Shown here one piece after another: positions 62,659-64,000 of a DNA stretch of 64,000 nucleotides (positions within the stretch are counted from its first letter, which is position 1; every line of letters begins with the position of its first letter). Under the pieces are notes generated by a model that saw only the letters and a list, made by a program, of their open reading frames with translations, was not told where the DNA came from and ran no database searches. The stretch is taken from positions 1 through 64,000 of the forward strand of contig NZ_BDCC01000021.1 in assembly GCF_001613305.1 (NCBI RefSeq). Reading direction: 5' to 3'. The position numbers and the translations under genes were made by a program. The DNA comes from Nocardia vaccinii NBRC 15922. GTDB lineage: Bacteria > Actinomycetota > Actinomycetes > Mycobacteriales > Mycobacteriaceae.

Positions 62659-63831
62659 CTACCCGATCAGTTCGCGTTCCAGAGGCGTGCGGAATCGTGG
62701 AATCGCGCGGACATCGCCGTACCACGCCTCGATCCGGGAAGCCTCCGCGGCGATGCCTTCGGTCGCCTCGCGGCCGATGTCCTCCAGTGCGCGCCAGACG
62801 ATCTCGCCGTCGGCGCGCTGAGCCCAGCCGCCGACGACGCGCCCGCCCCACCAGACGGTCGGACCGACGTTGCCGTTGCCGTCGAACAGCGCGTCGCGGT
62901 GCGCGCCGAGAAACCATTCGCGGTCCTGCCAGCCCATCGGCGTCGGGTCGAGCGCGGGCAACAGCGCCGGGCCGGGCTCGGGTTCGGGAATCGGGTCGAG
63001 ATCCTCGGCGAGCGCGACGCCGGTGCTGCCGTCGAGATCGACCTCGGCGATATCCAGCTGCGCCAGGGTCTTTCGGACCTCACCGAGCGTCCAGCCCGTC
63101 CACCACTTCAGGTCCGCGACCGGCGCCGGGCCGAACGCGTACAACCAGCGTCGCACGATCTCGGCGCGGGCGGCCTCGGGCGACATCGTGGGCACGCCTG
63201 CGGGCAACCAGGATTCGATCGGCTCCCAGACGTATTGCGTACTGGCCCAGCTGCCGTTGGGGCGGCCACGCACGATCCGGCCCTCACATCCCAGGATCAG
63301 CAGGATCCAGGTGGTGATGGCGGTGGGTTTGGAGTACGGCTTGCCGGGGGCGGTGTCGACCTGCGTGCGCAGGCGCGGCACCGCCGCGCCGAGCTGTGCG
63401 CCGGTCGCGCTGCCGCGGGTGAGCAGTTCACGGTGGGTTTGCTCCTCGACCTCCGCGAGCCAGGCGCCGATATTCCCGTCGACGACCTGGGCGAGATGAC
63501 GCGCATAGGTGCGGCGCTGTTTGATCGCCTGCGCCTCGGCGCACGAGGCCTGGAGCGCGGGCACCAGGTCGATCGGCGCGACGAACATGGTCCGCCGCAT
63601 CGCCAGCATTCGCAGCAGGGTCCGGTCCGTGTAGAGGGCCTTCTCGACCTGCGCGGGTTCGAGTTCGTGGCTGCGCGCGGCGACGGACAGGAAGACCGTC
63701 GCGGGATCGGTGGCGTGCAGTACCACCAGTGAGCGGGTGATCGTGGCGGCGTCGTCCACCCTGGCCGTGGCGGCGAGCCGGTGCCGTACGGCCAGGCGTG
63801 CGCGCCGCTGTGCGGCATCGATCGAACGCAT
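62659..63831 (-). CDS. Winged-helix DNA-binding protein of the HTH_42/AlkZ family
   Basis: A 390-residue protein with tandem winged-helix domains of the YcaQ/AlkZ (HTH_42) family. Recognisable are the N-terminal RLAATARVDDAATITRSLVVLHATDPATVFLSVAARS, the central RRWLYAFGPAPVADLKWWTGWTLGEVRKTL, and the C-terminal LLPALDPTPMGWQDREWFLGAHRDALFDGNGNVGPTVWWGGRVVGGWAQR. Founding members (AlkZ, YcaQ) are DNA glycosylases for crosslinked or bulky adducts. Whether this actinobacterial branch cleaves DNA is unclear. The start is ATG 63831. It converges on the nadC side. Confidence 0.85.
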   Translation of the reverse strand: MRSIDAAQRRARLAVRHRLAATARVDDAATITRSLVVLHATDPATVFLSVAARSHELEPAQVEKALYTDRTLLRMLAMRRTMFVAPIDLVPALQASCAEAQAIKQRRTYARHLAQVVDGNIGAWLAEVEEQTHRELLTRGSATGAQLGAAVPRLRTQVDTAPGKPYSKPTAITTWILLILGCEGRIVRGRPNGSWASTQYVWEPIESWLPAGVPTMSPEAARAEIVRRWLYAFGPAPVADLKWWTGWTLGEVRKTLAQLDIAEVDLDGSTGVALAEDLDPIPEPEPGPALLPALDPTPMGWQDREWFLGAHRDALFDGNGNVGPTVWWGGRVVGGWAQRADGEIVWRALEDIGREATEGIAAEASRIEAWYGDVRAIPRFRTPLERELIG

Positions 63832-64000
63832 GGGCGAATACTAGCGGGTGCGGCTCGGTGAGACCGACGATATGTACGCCCGTTGTGCGCGCCGCCGCGA
63901 GCCGGTGTGATCGGGACCGGATGCGGCGCGACGACCAGCGTGAGGTGAGCTGAGCCACCGATGATCTCGCTCCGGTCTCGGGGTGATCTCGTGCGCATCG

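Overview
The window is high-GC actinobacterial DNA and most resembles Nocardia or a close relative (Rhodococcus, Gordonia, Mycobacterium). Pointers are the propane/alkane monooxygenase operon with its dedicated chaperonin, BioQ and NrtR regulators with their operators, the actinobacterial biotin synthase partner BsaP, a deazaflavin (F420) family enzyme, and frequent GTG/TTG starts. No rRNA, tRNA or CRISPR array was seen. The organism assignment is inference from gene content.

Region 1-14 kb is mixed chromosomal DNA: a truncated haemoglobin, a RarD-type transporter, a VOC protein, a NitT/TauT-type ABC importer (solute-binding lipoprotein, permease, ATPase) diverging from a CitA/DcuS-type two-component system, a methyltransferase, treZ flanked by two decayed genes (a GNAT acetyltransferase and an alpha/beta hydrolase), and a serine hydrolase.

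Region 14-27 kb is a soluble diiron monooxygenase locus. Genes prmA (hydroxylase large subunit), prmB (reductase), prmC (small subunit) and prmD (coupling protein) are followed by an amidohydrolase, a MIP18-type Fe-S/metal assembly protein, a zinc alcohol dehydrogenase and a specialised GroEL. Two further genes on the same strand encode an ABM-fold protein and an FAD 2-hydroxyacid oxidase. A convergent small DUF3263-like gene and a Fis-type AAA+ activator (MimR/AcoR-like) follow. A 15-bp palindrome, RTCTCA-N3-TGAGAY, occurs upstream of the prm operon, the small gene and the activator. This suggests a local three-promoter regulon. Strong hairpins lie at the prmA/prmB and prmD/amidohydrolase junctions.

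Region 27-34.6 kb is accessory and decayed: a resolvase with an internal deletion beside short direct repeats, a proline iminopeptidase, a frameshifted DUF3800 gene, a DUF3592 membrane protein, a pentapeptide-repeat protein overlapping a small membrane-protein gene, a DJ-1/PfpI protein, a deazaflavin nitroreductase-family protein and an EthD protein.

Region 34.6-64 kb is core chromosome with clear similarity in gene order to the Mycobacterium tuberculosis Rv1547-Rv1596 segment as I recall it: ilvA, dnaE1, treY-treX, bioA-bioF-bioD, bioQ, bioB-bsaP-DUF2567, nrtR and nadA-nadB-nadC. In mycobacteria treZ sits with treY and treX; here it lies about 32 kb away on the other strand. The biotin genes carry three TGAAC-N3-GTTCA operators next to the bioQ gene, and the nad genes carry a palindrome between nrtR and nadA, with nrtR apparently read from a leaderless GTG. 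A MarR-GNAT fusion gene diverges from bioA and has its own tandem palindromes.
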